From positions 81,570 to 145,569 of the forward strand of contig CAZRKC010000003.1 in NCBI GenBank assembly GCA_964600665.1: 64,000 bases of DNA, given 5' to 3'. The translations under genes were made by a program, and so were the position numbers. The notes under the pieces are model-generated. The model was not told the origin of the DNA, searched no databases, and saw only the letters and a program-made list of their open reading frames with translations. This stretch comes from CAZRKC01 sp964600665. Its GTDB lineage: Bacteria > Bacillota > SLNR01. Positions 34,494 through 42,928 of the stretch are shown here, in pieces (the stretch's first letter is position 1; each line of letters starts with the position of its first letter).

Positions 34494-35624
34494 ATGATTG
34501 ACGGGTTTATTTCCTTTTTCGAATCATCAGGTTTTTTTAACATGACGGGTGGTCAGGCTGGCATGCTCGTCGTCTCCCTGGTGTTGCTATATCTGGCAAT
34601 CGTGAAGAAATATGAACCATTGCTGCTGGTTCCCATCGGCATGGGTGTCATGTTATCGAATCTGCCAGTGGCCGGACTGATGGATGAGCCTAATGGTCAG
34701 GCCATTGGTGGTCTTTTGTACTATCTTTATCAAGGGATCAAGCTGGGCATCTATCCCCCCTTGATTTTTGTGGGTGTTGGCGCGATGACTGACTTTGGTC
34801 CGTTGATTGCCAATCCGAAAACGCTTCTGCTGGGGGCAGCTGCCCAATTTGGCATCTTCTTTACCTTCACTTGTGCACTCATGGCTGGATTTACGACGGA
34901 TCAGGCAGCATCCATCGGTATCATCGGTGGAGCAGATGGGCCGACGGCGATTTTTGTCGCATCCAAGCTAGCACCGGATCTCATCGGCCCCATCGCAATT
35001 GCGGCATACTCCTATATGGCCTTGGTGCCGATTATCCAGCCGCCCATCATGAAACTGTTGACCACGAAGAAAGAGCGAATGGTCGTGATGGAGCAATTGC
35101 GACCAGTGTCAAAAGTGGAACGCATTCTGTTTCCCATTGTGGTTACACTCCTGGGTGGATTGTTGGTTCCCTCTGCGGCAGCTTTATTGGGATCACTGAT
35201 GCTGGGTAATCTTTTCCGGGAAAGCGGTGTTGTAGAGCGACTGTCGAAAACCTCCCAAAACGAGTTGATCAATATCATCACCATTTTTGTCGGATTGACC
35301 GTTGGCGCTACCGCCAAGGCAGATGTGTTCCTGACGCGCCAGACCCTCTTCATTATCGGTCTGGGACTAGTTGCTTTTGCCGGTGGCACCGCAGCAGGCG
35401 TCCTCCTGGGGAAGGTCATGTACAAAGTAACCGGGGGAAAAGTCAATCCCCTGATCGGCTCTGCCGGCGTCTCTGCCGTCCCCATGGCTGCCCGGGTTTC
35501 ACAAACGGTTGGCCGCCAGGAAAATCCAAACAATTTTCTGCTGATGCATGCCATGGGTCCCAATGTGGCGGGTGTGATTGGTTCTGCCATCGCAGCTGGG
35601 GTGTTGATGGCCCTTTTTGGATAA
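34494..35624 (+). CDS. mmdB: Methylmalonyl-CoA decarboxylase, Na+-pumping subunit beta
   Basis: Integral membrane decarboxylase (376 residues, about nine or more helices) that removes CO2 from carboxybiotin and exports Na+. It carries the family region IIGGADGPTAIF near residue 143 with the aspartate needed for Na+ transport, and NFLLMHAMGPNVAGVIGSA near the C-terminus. ATG 34494 follows AAAGGAGGAAT. It is the last gene of the operon; a terminator follows immediately. Confidence 0.97.
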   Translation: MIDGFISFFESSGFFNMTGGQAGMLVVSLVLLYLAIVKKYEPLLLVPIGMGVMLSNLPVAGLMDEPNGQAIGGLLYYLYQGIKLGIYPPLIFVGVGAMTDFGPLIANPKTLLLGAAAQFGIFFTFTCALMAGFTTDQAASIGIIGGADGPTAIFVASKLAPDLIGPIAIAAYSYMALVPIIQPPIMKLLTTKKERMVVMEQLRPVSKVERILFPIVVTLLGGLLVPSAAALLGSLMLGNLFRESGVVERLSKTSQNELINIITIFVGLTVGATAKADVFLTRQTLFIIGLGLVAFAGGTAAGVLLGKVMYKVTGGKVNPLIGSAGVSAVPMAARVSQTVGRQENPNNFLLMHAMGPNVAGVIGSAIAAGVLMALFG

Positions 35625-35634
35625 AGTATCTGCA

Positions 35635-35668
35635 AAGCCCTTCAATTTTGAAGGGCTTCTTTTATTTG
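35635..35668 (+). terminator. Terminator of the methylmalonyl-CoA operon
   Basis: Perfect 9-bp stem AAGCCCTTC (35635-35643) with GAAGGGCTT (35650-35658), followed by CTTTTATTT. Confidence 0.92.
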
Positions 35669-35737
35669 GGCAGGGTTTCGGAAACAGAGTGCGAATAGAT
35701 AAGTGGGAAAATTTTGATACAGAAAGGGCGCGAATAA

Positions 35738-36850
35738 ATGGAACGACCACGTTTGCGAGATTTGGGAGTCACCATCGGGTTACTACCCACCGGACTGCAC
35801 AATGCCATCACCGATGTCAAAGGCGTGCAAGTCGGTCATGTGACCCTGGTTCAAGGAGAAGGTCAATTGATCCCGGGTTCCGGTCCGGTTCGGACGGGGG
35901 TCACTGCCGTCATTCCCCACCCCAACAATGTGTTCCGGCATAAGGTGCCCGCGGCCATTCATGTGGTCAACGGGTTTGGTAAATCCATGGGTTTGGCGCA
36001 AGTGGCTGAGCTGGGCACCATCGAAACACCGATCATTTTAACAAATACATTGAATATCGGGATTGCCGCTGATGCCCTCATTGAATACATGCTGGATGGA
36101 AATCCGGATATCGGTGTGACGGCTGGTACGGTCAATCCCATCGTTGGAGAATGCAATGACGGCTTCCTCAACGATATCCGCGGCAGACATGTTAAAAAGG
36201 AACATGTTCTGGCTGCATTGCACAATGCATCAAGCGGACCGGTGGATGAAGGCGCTGTTGGCGCCGGGACCGGCATGTCCACTTTTGATTACAAAGGCGG
36301 GATCGGCACATCGTCCCGGGTGTTGCCTTCAACATTAGGAGGGTATACCCTGGGCGTTCTGGTCTTGTCCAATTTTGGGTCCAAACACCAACTTCTCATT
36401 GATGGAGCGCCGGTAGGCCGGGAAATGGATGCGGCGACCCGGGGTGTCCGGAAGGAAGATGGATCGATTATGGTCGTGGTGGCCACAGATGCACCCTTCA
36501 ATACCCGCCAGCTGACGCGGATCGCCAAACGGGCGGCAATTGGGATTGCAAGGACCGGTTCCATTGCGGGGCATGGCAGTGGTGATTTTATCATTGCATT
36601 TTCCACCGCGAATCTGGAGGATGTTGAGCCGGCTTCCATGGAGCGCACCGGTCAGATTGTTGCAGAAGATGGGGATTTCCTCGGTGACTACTTTCAGGCA
36701 GCGGTAGAAGCCACTGAGGAAGCGATTATCAACAGTATCCTCAAAGCAAACACAGTCGTTGGTCGAGACGGCAATATCCGGGAAGGGATCTCCATTCCGG
36801 AGGTTCGCCGTATTTTACACAAGTATCATCGCATATCGGTTGAAAAATAG
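35738..36850 (+). CDS. P1-family (DmpA/BapA-like) aminopeptidase
   Basis: A 370-residue self-processing N-terminal nucleophile-type hydrolase. The family opening LRDLGVTIGLLPTG and the GKSMGLAQVAELG region are present. The expected autocleavage and nucleophile position is Gly242-Ser243 in EDGSIMVVVATDAP, the sequence at which characterised DmpA and BapA enzymes cut themselves. Those enzymes release N-terminal L- or D-alanine, or beta-amino acids, from peptides and amides. It begins a three-gene set with an asparaginase and a D-aminopeptidase. ATG 35738; ribosome binding site AAAGGG is moderate. The substrate here is inferred only from the family. Confidence 0.92.
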   Translation: MERPRLRDLGVTIGLLPTGLHNAITDVKGVQVGHVTLVQGEGQLIPGSGPVRTGVTAVIPHPNNVFRHKVPAAIHVVNGFGKSMGLAQVAELGTIETPIILTNTLNIGIAADALIEYMLDGNPDIGVTAGTVNPIVGECNDGFLNDIRGRHVKKEHVLAALHNASSGPVDEGAVGAGTGMSTFDYKGGIGTSSRVLPSTLGGYTLGVLVLSNFGSKHQLLIDGAPVGREMDAATRGVRKEDGSIMVVVATDAPFNTRQLTRIAKRAAIGIARTGSIAGHGSGDFIIAFSTANLEDVEPASMERTGQIVAEDGDFLGDYFQAAVEATEEAIINSILKANTVVGRDGNIREGISIPEVRRILHKYHRISVEK

Positions 36851-36863
36851 AGGAGGGATAACA

Positions 36864-37886
36864 TTGGCGTCAGATGTTTTGGTTCAGGTTACCCGTGGTG
36901 ACATGGTCGAATGCGTTCATCGAGGCAATATCGCAGTGGTTGATTCAACCGGGAAGTTGTTGTATGCAAAAGGAGAACCGGGTATGTACTCGTACTTACG
37001 TTCTTCTGCAAAACCTGTTCAGGCAGTCCCTGTTGTTGAGAGCGGAGCTGCAGACCGGTTCGGGTTTAGCAAGAAGGAGATTGCCCTGTTCTGCGCATCC
37101 CATAGCGGAGAAGAGCAGCACACCGAAGTGGTCATGGATGTGATCAATCGCATCGGCCTTCAGGAAGATGCTTTACAATGTGGTACCCACATGCCCTTTT
37201 ATCCGCCAACGGCTAAAAAGATGATTATGGCAGATGAAAAGTCAACACCCAAACATTGCAATTGTTCTGGTAAACACTCAGGTATGTTGACGTATGCTGT
37301 TCACATGGGGTATCCGGTGGAGGGATATTATCAGAAAGACCATCCCGTCCAAAAAGCAGCGTTAAAGGAAATTGCATATTTCGCTGATATGAAGGAAGCT
37401 GATGTAGCCTGCGGGATCGACGGCTGTGGTGTCGTGGTATTTGGGATACCCGTATATAACATGGCCCTTTCATATGCCCGCCTGGCTGATCCTGACACCT
37501 TGCCATCGGCAAAAGCAGAAGCGGTCCGCCGCATTACTGCTGCCATGATCGCTCACCCGGAAATGGTGGGAGGGACTGGTCGGCTTTGCACAGACTTGAT
37601 GACCCAAGCGCATGGCAAACTTTTCGCTAAATCCGGTGCTGAAGGTGTGTACACTGTCGGGATCCCGTCCTTGAAGATGGGCATCGCACTGAAGATCGAC
37701 GACGGTAGCAGTCGGGGCATTGGTTGTGTGATCATTGAAGTGCTGCGTCAGCTGGATATTCTCAATCGCGATGAAATCGAAAGTCTTAAACATCATTACT
37801 GGATCACCCAGAAGAATCATCGGGGCGATGTTGTGGGTGAAATTAAACCGGCATTTGAATTATCGACAATGGGGGGTTTGAAATAA
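36864..37886 (+). CDS. Asparaginase II-family amidohydrolase
   Basis: A 340-residue protein of the asparaginase II (COG4448) family, related to Rhizobium-type thermolabile asparaginase. Family marks: FCASHSGEEQHT near residue 77, CNCSGKHSGML near residue 133, GIDGCGVV near 182 and the late KIDDGSSRG. TTG 36864 follows a strong AGGAGGG (36851-36857); upstream in-frame codons overlap the preceding gene. Its TAA shares one base with the next ATG, indicating coupling. Asparagine or another beta-amide is the probable substrate; the adjacent D-peptide enzymes leave other amides open. Confidence 0.9.
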   Translation: MASDVLVQVTRGDMVECVHRGNIAVVDSTGKLLYAKGEPGMYSYLRSSAKPVQAVPVVESGAADRFGFSKKEIALFCASHSGEEQHTEVVMDVINRIGLQEDALQCGTHMPFYPPTAKKMIMADEKSTPKHCNCSGKHSGMLTYAVHMGYPVEGYYQKDHPVQKAALKEIAYFADMKEADVACGIDGCGVVVFGIPVYNMALSYARLADPDTLPSAKAEAVRRITAAMIAHPEMVGGTGRLCTDLMTQAHGKLFAKSGAEGVYTVGIPSLKMGIALKIDDGSSRGIGCVIIEVLRQLDILNRDEIESLKHHYWITQKNHRGDVVGEIKPAFELSTMGGLK

Positions 37887-38704
37887 TGAAAATATATATT
37901 TCTGCGGATATGGAAGGAATCACCGGTGTATGCCATGGTGAACATACCATGCGCTCCGGACGCGAGCATGAACGAGCCCGAGAACTGATGACCGGTGAAG
38001 TCAATGCTGCTGTTCAGGGAGCCATGGATGCGGGTGCCACAGAAGTGATCGTCAATGACTCTCACGGGACGATGCGCAATATCATTCCGGAGTTACTCCA
38101 TAAGGATGCCTATTTGATCACAGGTTCTCCGAAACATTTGAGCATGATGCAGGGTGTTGATGCAGAATGTGAAGGCGTGATCTTTGTGGGCTACCATGCC
38201 CGTATGGGAGTTCCCGGGGTTTTGAGTCATACATATGACAGCTCCACGGTTTTCAATGTTCGACTCAATGGACAGCTGGTCGGAGAAGCAGCACTCAATG
38301 CCATGGTCGCGAGCCATTACGGTGTGCCCATCATCATGCTGACCGGTGATAAAGCAGCGGTCGAAGACTCCCGGGAGGTTCTGGGGGACTTTGTCGGAGT
38401 CGCGGTGAAAGAAGCGGCCACTCGGTATTCAGTGAAGGGGGTTCACCCGGATAAAGCCTGTGAAATGATCCGGGAAGGGGCAAAAGAAGCTGTGATGCGC
38501 CGAAAAGAATTCAAGCCATTCGGGGTCGAAAAGCCCATCACCATTGAGATGGAATTCTTGCAGAGTGGAATGGCAGACATGGCTGAAGTCATTCCCGGTG
38601 CGGTCCGGGTTGACGGTCGTAAAGTCGCTTTCACCAGCGACTCTCCCATTCAGATCTACAAAGCTTTTCGTGCCATGGTCACTTTAGCCGGTTCCGTCCT
38701 CTGA
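37886..38704 (+). CDS. dppA: M55-family D-aminopeptidase (DppA-like)
   Basis: A 272-residue zinc peptidase of the DppA family, whose Bacillus member cleaves D-Ala-D-Ala and other D-aminoacyl peptides as a decamer. Metal motif SADMEG at residues 6-11, VNDSHGTM near residue 57 and GYHARMG near residue 102 supply the zinc ligands and active-site residues. ATG 37886 overlaps the asparaginase stop. With the P1 peptidase two genes upstream it suggests use of D-amino-acid peptides, for example from cell-wall turnover. The gene name is by family similarity. Confidence 0.92.
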   Translation: MKIYISADMEGITGVCHGEHTMRSGREHERARELMTGEVNAAVQGAMDAGATEVIVNDSHGTMRNIIPELLHKDAYLITGSPKHLSMMQGVDAECEGVIFVGYHARMGVPGVLSHTYDSSTVFNVRLNGQLVGEAALNAMVASHYGVPIIMLTGDKAAVEDSREVLGDFVGVAVKEAATRYSVKGVHPDKACEMIREGAKEAVMRRKEFKPFGVEKPITIEMEFLQSGMADMAEVIPGAVRVDGRKVAFTSDSPIQIYKAFRAMVTLAGSVL

Positions 38705-38712
38705 TTTTCAGA

Positions 38713-38738
38713 CCGCCCGGTGCATCTGCACCGGGCGG
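38713..38738. terminator. Strong hairpin after dppA-like gene
   Basis: Perfect 12-bp stem CCGCCCGGTGCA (38713-38724) with TGCACCGGGCGG (38727-38738), 2-base loop spacer. No U-tract follows on the + strand, so it may stop transcription inefficiently or stabilise the 3' end of the message. Confidence 0.6.
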
Positions 38739-38819
38739 CTCATCATAAAAAAGTAGCATGGGCTGGAGGGTTGTAATATAATAGGCATAAAGACCTGACA
38801 GCAAAAGGGAGTGGAGACT

Positions 38820-39614
38820 ATGACAGAAGACAGCCTGTTGATGACAACCGTTCTGGTCGCCCTGCAGAGGGATAAGCATTTTGATGATGTCCAAATCAAG
38901 GTGACGGCCAAAGAGAGTGTGATTATTCTGGAGGGCAGGATCTATGATGTAAAACAGCACCGGTTGGCTGAAAACATTGCCAAGAACACAAAAGATGTCA
39001 CGGCTGTGGATAATCGTCTCACTTTGCGGGAACCAGTATTTGAAACACTGACGGAGTTGGAAATGATCAGCAGCAAAAATATTCCGGTGATCTCAGACAT
39101 GCGGCACATGCTGGATCTTCATCCTTCGATCAATGCCCGGGCGATTAAGATTGTCTCGGCCAAACGGTTCGGCGTATTTTATCTTAGAGGGTATGTCCGC
39201 ACCGTCCAGGAACGGGAAGCAGTTGAGAAAATGTTTGCCCGGGTGACGGGGATTCGCTATTTGATCAATGAAATTGTGGTTGATGAGGATTATCTTGAAA
39301 TGTTCAGTGCCCGCATGGACTCAAAACTGCTTAAGGAGATCAAAGAGCCCGAGATCGGTAGCCTGACGGAGAAATATTTCATCAATAGTTCGAACCGCCG
39401 TCTGATGACCGATATCAATTCTGCGCTGTTGATGCATCCCCGGTTGGATGCCACCAATATCAAAGTGACACCGGAAAATACCCAGGTAGGGATTTTCCAC
39501 TTGTCCGGGACGGTTCCGTCTGAAGATCATAAGAAAGTGGCCGGAGAAGTCGCACGTAAAGTTCGCGGCGTCAAATATGTGGATAACGATCTTCAAGTTC
39601 GCCCGAAAGAATGA
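38820..39614 (+). CDS. Protein with three BON domains
   Basis: A 264-residue protein made of three successive BON repeats, about residues 5-72, 90-160 and 195-262; the recurring pattern is a short alpha segment with (L/M)HP(R/S)-type residues, then IK(V/I), a (L/F)xG turn, and an A-x-V-x-G(V/I)xx(V/I)xN end. BON domains bind phospholipid or other surfaces and are usually exported, but no signal peptide is seen here, so it is probably cytoplasmic or membrane-associated. ATG 38820 follows AGGGAG (38806-38811); a TATAAT at 38777-38782 may be its -10. Its stop overlaps the DUF362 gene by four bases. Confidence 0.82.
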   Translation: MTEDSLLMTTVLVALQRDKHFDDVQIKVTAKESVIILEGRIYDVKQHRLAENIAKNTKDVTAVDNRLTLREPVFETLTELEMISSKNIPVISDMRHMLDLHPSINARAIKIVSAKRFGVFYLRGYVRTVQEREAVEKMFARVTGIRYLINEIVVDEDYLEMFSARMDSKLLKEIKEPEIGSLTEKYFINSSNRRLMTDINSALLMHPRLDATNIKVTPENTQVGIFHLSGTVPSEDHKKVAGEVARKVRGVKYVDNDLQVRPKE

Positions 39615-40780
39615 GCATGAAAACGGCCGTGGTTTCCCTTATTCGATGCCAGCAATATGATATGGAGTCAGTTCGTGAGGCACTCAGACAAAGTCTGGTA
39701 CCCTTTGGTGGCATGGAATCGGTGGTCCGACCGGGCCAGCGTGTACTGCTGAAGGTTAATTTACTGAGCCCGAAAACCCCGGACAAGGCCGTCACCACCC
39801 ATCCGTCTCTGGTCAGGGCGGTGATTGAGGCGGTGCAGCAGTGCGGAGGCATTCCGTCTGTTGGGGACAGTTCCGGCGGCATGATGAAAGGGTCGTCGTC
39901 AACGGCGCGAGCGTTGAAGGTGTCCGGAGTGGAGGCGGCGGCGAAAGATGCCGGGGCGATCGTGATCAATTTTGACACGGATGGAATCTGCCGGGTGCCG
40001 AATCCGCAAAATAATTTGGCCCCGGAATTAGCGATGGCCCGGGCTGTTCTGGAAGCCGATGTCGTCATCAATCTGCCCAAGTTGAAGACCCATAGCGCAA
40101 CCTTATATACCGGTGCTGTGAAAAACCTGTATGGCACGATCCCGGGATACCAGAAAGCCGAGTATCACCGGATTGCTCCCGCCTTGGCGGATTTTTCCCG
40201 CATTCTGGTTGATATCTACCGCCTGGTTAAACCGGCATTGACGGTGATGGATGGTATATGGGCCATGGAAGGGAATGGGCCGGCTCACGGGAAACCAGTC
40301 CATGCCGGTTATCTGCTGGCAGGCCGGGATGGCGTTGCGGTTGATGCCGTCGCCTCCAGTATCATCGGGTTTGAACCCAACCGGATCGATACCACCCGGA
40401 TTGCCCATGAGCTTGGTGTGGGGGTTGGGGATCTGTCTTGCATAACAGTGTCTGGCTTATCCTTGGCTGATGCCAAACTACCTGGTTTTAAGCTTCCCAC
40501 CAATGCGCTTTTGGCACGGATTCCCCCCATGTTGGTCCGGGGTGGTCTCGGTATGATTCGCGCAAAACCACGGGTCCAGAAACAAAAGTGTACCGGCTGT
40601 GGCTTTTGCTGCGAGAACTGTCCAGCCGGCGCCATGGTCCTGACAGACGGTTATCCGGTTATCGATGAAAAAGCATGCATTCTCTGTTATTGCTGTCAGG
40701 AATTGTGCCCTCAAGGTGCTGTCATCGTGCATCATGTGTCACCGCTGATTCGCGGTTGGATGCGACTTCGGGGTGGTTGA
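39611..40780 (+). CDS. DUF362 protein with C-terminal 2[4Fe-4S] ferredoxin domain
   Basis: A 389-residue protein: residues 1-300 form a DUF362 domain (with VLLKVNLLSP, VVINLPKLKTH and KNLYGTIPGYQK, as in the family), and residues about 318-375 carry two ferredoxin motifs, CTGCGFCCENCP and CILCYCCQELCP. The reaction is unknown; an electron-transfer or metal-centre role is suggested. ATG 39611 overlaps the BON gene stop (ATG 39617 is also possible). The coupling to a triple-BON protein is unusual. The TPP-riboswitch promoter begins just after its stop. Confidence 0.88.
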   Translation: MSMKTAVVSLIRCQQYDMESVREALRQSLVPFGGMESVVRPGQRVLLKVNLLSPKTPDKAVTTHPSLVRAVIEAVQQCGGIPSVGDSSGGMMKGSSSTARALKVSGVEAAAKDAGAIVINFDTDGICRVPNPQNNLAPELAMARAVLEADVVINLPKLKTHSATLYTGAVKNLYGTIPGYQKAEYHRIAPALADFSRILVDIYRLVKPALTVMDGIWAMEGNGPAHGKPVHAGYLLAGRDGVAVDAVASSIIGFEPNRIDTTRIAHELGVGVGDLSCITVSGLSLADAKLPGFKLPTNALLARIPPMLVRGGLGMIRAKPRVQKQKCTGCGFCCENCPAGAMVLTDGYPVIDEKACILCYCCQELCPQGAVIVHHVSPLIRGWMRLRGG

Positions 40781-40791
40781 TCCGTTTCGGG

Positions 40792-40820
40792 TTTACGGCG
40801 ACTGGAATTTCTGATATAAT
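40792..40820 (+). promoter_or_regulatory. Promoter for the thiamine operon
   Basis: TTTACG (40792-40797), a 17-base spacer, and TATAAT (40815-40820) preceded by TGA (extended -10). Transcription would start near 40827, just ahead of the TPP riboswitch. Confidence 0.8.
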
Positions 40821-40842
40821 ACCCGTGGAACTGAATATATGC

Positions 40843-40960
40843 CGGGGGAGTTTCTGAGCGAAACTGAGATAAGGGCGCATAGAGGCCCTTTACCCTTTGA
40901 ACCTGAATCAGCCCGGTGTATACCGGAGCTCTGGGTCATACCAGCGTAGGGAAGGTCATT
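40843..40960 (+). promoter_or_regulatory. TPP riboswitch (THI element)
   Basis: Conserved aptamer segments are present in order: CCGGGG with a CTGAGA core at about 40864-40869, a P3 extension GGGC...GCCC (40873-40887), ACCCTTTGAACCTGA (40892-40906), ATACC (40939-40942 region) and GCGTAGGGAAG (40944-40954). A terminator hairpin follows at once, so thiamine pyrophosphate binding should end transcription before thiD. Confidence 0.95.
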
Positions 40961-40965
40961 ACTGA

Positions 40966-40998
40966 AAACCGCAGGCGTGACATATCTGCGGTTTGTTG
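40966..40998 (+). terminator. Riboswitch-controlled terminator
   Basis: Perfect 9-bp stem AAACCGCAG (40966-40974) with CTGCGGTTT (40986-40994), followed by GTTGTTTAT. It forms the expression platform of the TPP riboswitch. Confidence 0.82.
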
Positions 40999-41020
40999 TT
41001 TATGGAAAGGAGCGATGGAT

Positions 41021-42355
41021 ATGAGAAAAGCAATGACGATAGCAGGTTCAGATTCCGGAGGAGGCGCAGGGATCCAGGCTGATTTAAAAACATTTGCGGC
41101 TTTTGGCGTATATGGGACTACTGCACTGACTGCAGTTACCGCTCAGAATACCCTGGGTGTTCAGGGAGTGAGTTCCATTCCCCCTGAATTGGTTGCTCTG
41201 CAGATCGATTCGATCATGACAGATATCGGAGCGGATGCGGTCAAAACTGGAATGCTGGCAGACAGCGAAATCATTGAAGCAGTGGCGGATCGGATCCGGT
41301 TCTATGATATCCGCAAACTGGTCGTTGACCCGGTGATGGTCGCCAAGGGCGGCGAACATCTGCTGGCCCGGAGTGCGGTGGACATCCTGCGTCAAAAATT
41401 GATTCCCCTAGCGGCTGTGGTGACCCCAAATCTGGCAGAAGCTGAAGTTCTGACCGGTCGACCGGTAACCACAATGGATGGGATGCGTAATGCTGCGGCA
41501 CAAATCATGGACATGGGCGCGCGTTCAGTGGTGATCAAAGGAGGTCATTTGGAAGGCGATGCCGCAGACTTGTTTATTGATGGATCGGGGGAAATGATCC
41601 TGTCGCAAAGGCGAATCGACTCATCAAACACGCATGGTACCGGATGTACATTCTCCGCGGCCATAACCGCGGGACTTGCCAATGGGTTAACCATAGCAGA
41701 AGCAGTTAAAGAGGCGAAATCCTTTATCAGCGATGCGATCCGATTTGCTGTCCCGATAGGCGGCGGGCACGGGCCCACCCATCACATGGCGCGATTGTAC
41801 CGCTGTCAAGACCGGTGGTTGGCTTTGGAAGACATCAAGCAAGCTTTGATATCATTAAAAGCCATGCAAATCGGGCATCTGATCCCGGAAACACAGACCA
41901 ATCTGGCGGTATCCATACCCAATGCTTTCGATGTCATGGATGTTGCCGCCATTCCAGGTCGGATCATCCGAATCGGCAAGACCGTGGATACATTGACAGA
42001 GCCCGCCTTTGGTGCATCCCACAGTATGGCATCCATGGTGTTGACAGCTCAAAAGTTAGACCCGTCGATTCGGTCGGCCATGAATATCCGCTTTACGGAG
42101 AATGTGCTGGAAGCATGCAAAAAGGCAGGGTTCTCCATGGTGGAGTTCTCCTGGCCAAAACCGGGTGAGCAGATGGAAATCGGTCGTTTAGGACAGCTCA
42201 TTGCTGGTCATATGGAAGCATACGGAAGGTCTCCGGACATCGTGTTCAACCGCGGAGGGTGGGGAAAAGAGGCCCATATTGAGTTTTTTGCCCGCAGTGG
42301 CATGGAAATGGTCCAGAAAATTGAACGGGTACTGAGCGCATTAGAACAGGACTAA
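41021..42355 (+). CDS. thiDN: Bifunctional HMP(-phosphate) kinase/thiamine-phosphate synthase ThiD-ThiN fusion
   Basis: A 444-residue fusion. Residues 1-260 are ThiD, phosphorylating hydroxymethylpyrimidine twice: TIAGSDSGGGAGIQADLK at the N-terminus, VVDPVMVAKGG near residue 105 and the anion-hole HGTGCTFSAAI near residue 206. Residues about 275-444 match ThiN, an alternative thiamine-phosphate synthase domain, with PNAFDVMDVAAIPGRI, NIRFTENVLEAC and the GGWGKEAHI segment. ATG 41021 is well spaced from AAAGGAG (41005-41011); ATG 41015 is an alternative. ThiDN fusions are best known from archaea and Thermotogales. The operon also encodes ThiE for the same condensation, so ThiN may be redundant or regulatory. 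Confidence 0.92.
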   Translation: MRKAMTIAGSDSGGGAGIQADLKTFAAFGVYGTTALTAVTAQNTLGVQGVSSIPPELVALQIDSIMTDIGADAVKTGMLADSEIIEAVADRIRFYDIRKLVVDPVMVAKGGEHLLARSAVDILRQKLIPLAAVVTPNLAEAEVLTGRPVTTMDGMRNAAAQIMDMGARSVVIKGGHLEGDAADLFIDGSGEMILSQRRIDSSNTHGTGCTFSAAITAGLANGLTIAEAVKEAKSFISDAIRFAVPIGGGHGPTHHMARLYRCQDRWLALEDIKQALISLKAMQIGHLIPETQTNLAVSIPNAFDVMDVAAIPGRIIRIGKTVDTLTEPAFGASHSMASMVLTAQKLDPSIRSAMNIRFTENVLEACKKAGFSMVEFSWPKPGEQMEIGRLGQLIAGHMEAYGRSPDIVFNRGGWGKEAHIEFFARSGMEMVQKIERVLSALEQD

Positions 42356-42378
42356 GAAAACGGAGGGAATCACTCATC

Positions 42379-42924
42379 ATGTTATTGGAAGACATTATGG
42401 CCGCAAATTGGAAATTTACGCATGAAATTCGCCCGGAAGTATTGGATCATCATCCCCAAAAACATCTCGCCATTGTGACTTGTATGGACACCCGGTTGGT
42501 GGAGATTCTGGAGCCCGCTTTAGGTATCCATCGGGGAGAAGCCATTGAAATCAAGAATGCCGGTAATGGCATCGGCAGTTCCACAGGGGATGTGATTCGG
42601 AGTCTGGTCGGGGCTGTGTATATGCTGGGAGTCAAGGAAATCGCAGTGATCGGTCATACCGCATGCGGAATGGCCAATGTGGATATCGTGGACTTGAAAC
42701 ATAAAATGATCCAATCGGGCGTCCTTGAAACCGATATTGACCGGCTTCATCTTGAACAATGGATCGGGACATTCAAGGACGAACGGGAACATGTATTGGA
42801 TACTGTCAAGATTATTCAGGATTCACCCTATTTACCCAAGGGCATTCCGATTCATGGATTTATGATCGATATTGAAACAGAGGAGCTCAGCGTTCTGGTC
42901 AACGGGTATGAACAACGGGGGTGA
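42379..42924 (+). CDS. Beta-class carbonic anhydrase
   Basis: A 181-residue zinc enzyme interconverting CO2 and bicarbonate. Zinc ligands C35, H93 and C96 occur in CMDTR (with the D37-R39 dyad) and HTACG. It is of the short beta-CA type common in anaerobes. ATG 42379 follows GGAGGG. It is embedded between thiDN and thiM in the riboswitch-controlled transcript, with no obvious functional link to thiamine; it may serve decarboxylating or carboxylating ferredoxin enzymes that need TPP (inference). Confidence 0.93.
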   Translation: MLLEDIMAANWKFTHEIRPEVLDHHPQKHLAIVTCMDTRLVEILEPALGIHRGEAIEIKNAGNGIGSSTGDVIRSLVGAVYMLGVKEIAVIGHTACGMANVDIVDLKHKMIQSGVLETDIDRLHLEQWIGTFKDEREHVLDTVKIIQDSPYLPKGIPIHGFMIDIETEELSVLVNGYEQRG

Positions 42925-42928
42925 TCTT

